Below the pieces are notes generated by a model. The model was not told where the DNA came from. It saw only the letters and a program-made list of their open reading frames with translations, and searched no databases. Below, one piece after another: positions 6,197 to 6,291 of a stretch of DNA of 6,291 nt (position 1 is the stretch's first letter; every line of letters starts with the position of its first letter). The position numbers and the translations under genes were made by a program. The stretch spans positions 1-6,291 of the forward strand of contig JAJPXW010000291.1 of assembly GCA_021205255.1 (NCBI GenBank). The letters are read 5' to 3'. Source of the DNA: Burkholderiales bacterium (GTDB lineage: Bacteria > Pseudomonadota > Gammaproteobacteria > Burkholderiales > Burkholderiaceae_F).

Positions 6197-6291
6197 TTAA
6201 TTCTCCAGGAAAAGTTTTTCATAACGCAAAGGTTCAAGAAAGGGGACGCTTTCTTGACTGGACTCCTTTACTAGACACCATGGGGGTAATG
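6197..6291 (-). CDS. Possible 3' end of an upstream operon gene (partial)
   Basis: On the minus strand one frame is open from the right edge to a TAA at 6199-6197, which directly abuts the ATG of the catalytic gene. It gives 30 residues beginning LPPWCLVKES and ending EPLRYEKLFLEN. I do not recognise it. The reason to take it seriously is that the same TAAATG junction joins the next two genes of the operon. A 30-codon open stretch arises by chance fairly often, so the alternative is an ordinary 5' untranslated region. No convincing promoter (-35/-10 pair) or FNR-like box was found here, which mildly favours a continuing transcript. A maturation chaperone or another respiratory subunit would be a natural neighbour, but that is inference from context only. 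Confidence 0.35.
   Translation of the reverse strand, partial: LPPWCLVKESSQESVPFLEPLRYEKLFLEN
6203..6206 (-). promoter_or_regulatory. Ribosome binding site of the catalytic subunit gene
   Basis: GGAG on the minus strand (in CTGGAGAATTAA) lies six bases upstream of the ATG at 6196. Its spacing equals that of the ferredoxin and anchor genes, and it supports a start that yields a complete Tat signal peptide. Confidence 0.65.
6234..6257. repeat. Perfect inverted repeat upstream of the operon's catalytic gene
   Basis: TCAAGAAAG (6234-6242) and CTTTCTTGA (6249-6257) are perfect 9-base arms around the 6-base centre GGGACG. The repeat lies 38 bases before the catalytic start. It could be a regulator's operator or a hairpin in the leader messenger. 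It lacks a following U-tract on either strand, so an intrinsic terminator is unlikely. If the partial upstream frame is a real gene, the repeat lies inside its coding sequence and may be incidental. Confidence 0.45.

Noticed and set aside
6207..6291. Sigma-70 promoter upstream of the catalytic gene
   Set aside because: TTGAAC occurs on the minus strand, but no TATAAT-like hexamer lies at a suitable distance (CTTTTC at 17 bases), so I do not call a promoter.
1..6291. A functional system joining the VWA protein and the molybdoenzyme
   Set aside because: The units are convergent, separated by hairpins and share no regulatory sequence. VWA proteins that help assemble metalloenzymes usually sit beside a MoxR-type ATPase, which is absent here.

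Overview
The window looks like chromosome of an anaerobic, respiring bacterium. It holds a three-gene membrane-bound molybdoenzyme operon of the complex iron-sulfur molybdoenzyme (CISM, DMSO reductase superfamily) type, facing a convergent gene for a von Willebrand factor A (VWA) protein. The Tat-type signal on the catalytic subunit, moderate GC content and the style of the enzyme suggest a gut-type anaerobe with many such reductases. Sutterellaceae-like Burkholderiales or Coriobacteriia/Eggerthellaceae are my best guesses, made from memory of related sequences and not from a search.

Left part (1-1762, + strand): a large VWA protein with a complete metal-ion-dependent adhesion site. The reading frame is open back to the window edge and the only in-window ATG (56) has no ribosome binding site. 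The residues just before the VWA core resemble the end of a VIT domain. The gene is therefore probably cut by the left edge and codes for a VIT-VWA protein with an unusual basic linker and acidic tail.

Middle (1763-2018): a 256-base convergent intergenic region with no gene. It contains a strong 11-bp-stem hairpin (1798-1847), probably a terminator, and a second 8-bp-stem hairpin (1950-1981) just after the operon's last gene.

Right part (6196 down to 2019, - strand): catalytic bis-MGD subunit (894 aa), then a four-cluster ferredoxin subunit (197 aa) whose ATG directly follows the catalytic stop codon (TAAATG), then after 65 bases an eight-helix DmsC-type quinol-oxidising anchor (277 aa). Together they would pass electrons from membrane quinol through four [4Fe-4S] clusters to a molybdenum site outside the cytoplasmic membrane. 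The probable molybdenum ligand is a cysteine and the residue after the fourth Fe-S cysteine region is a lysine, which argues against a true DMSO/TMAO reductase. The substrate is unresolved. Upstream of the catalytic gene, a frame is open from the right edge to a TAA that also abuts the ATG, so the operon may begin outside the window.

I saw no mobile element, CRISPR array, tRNA or rRNA. No new system is demonstrated. The most useful open points are the enzyme's substrate, the possible upstream operon member, and the architecture of the VWA protein.
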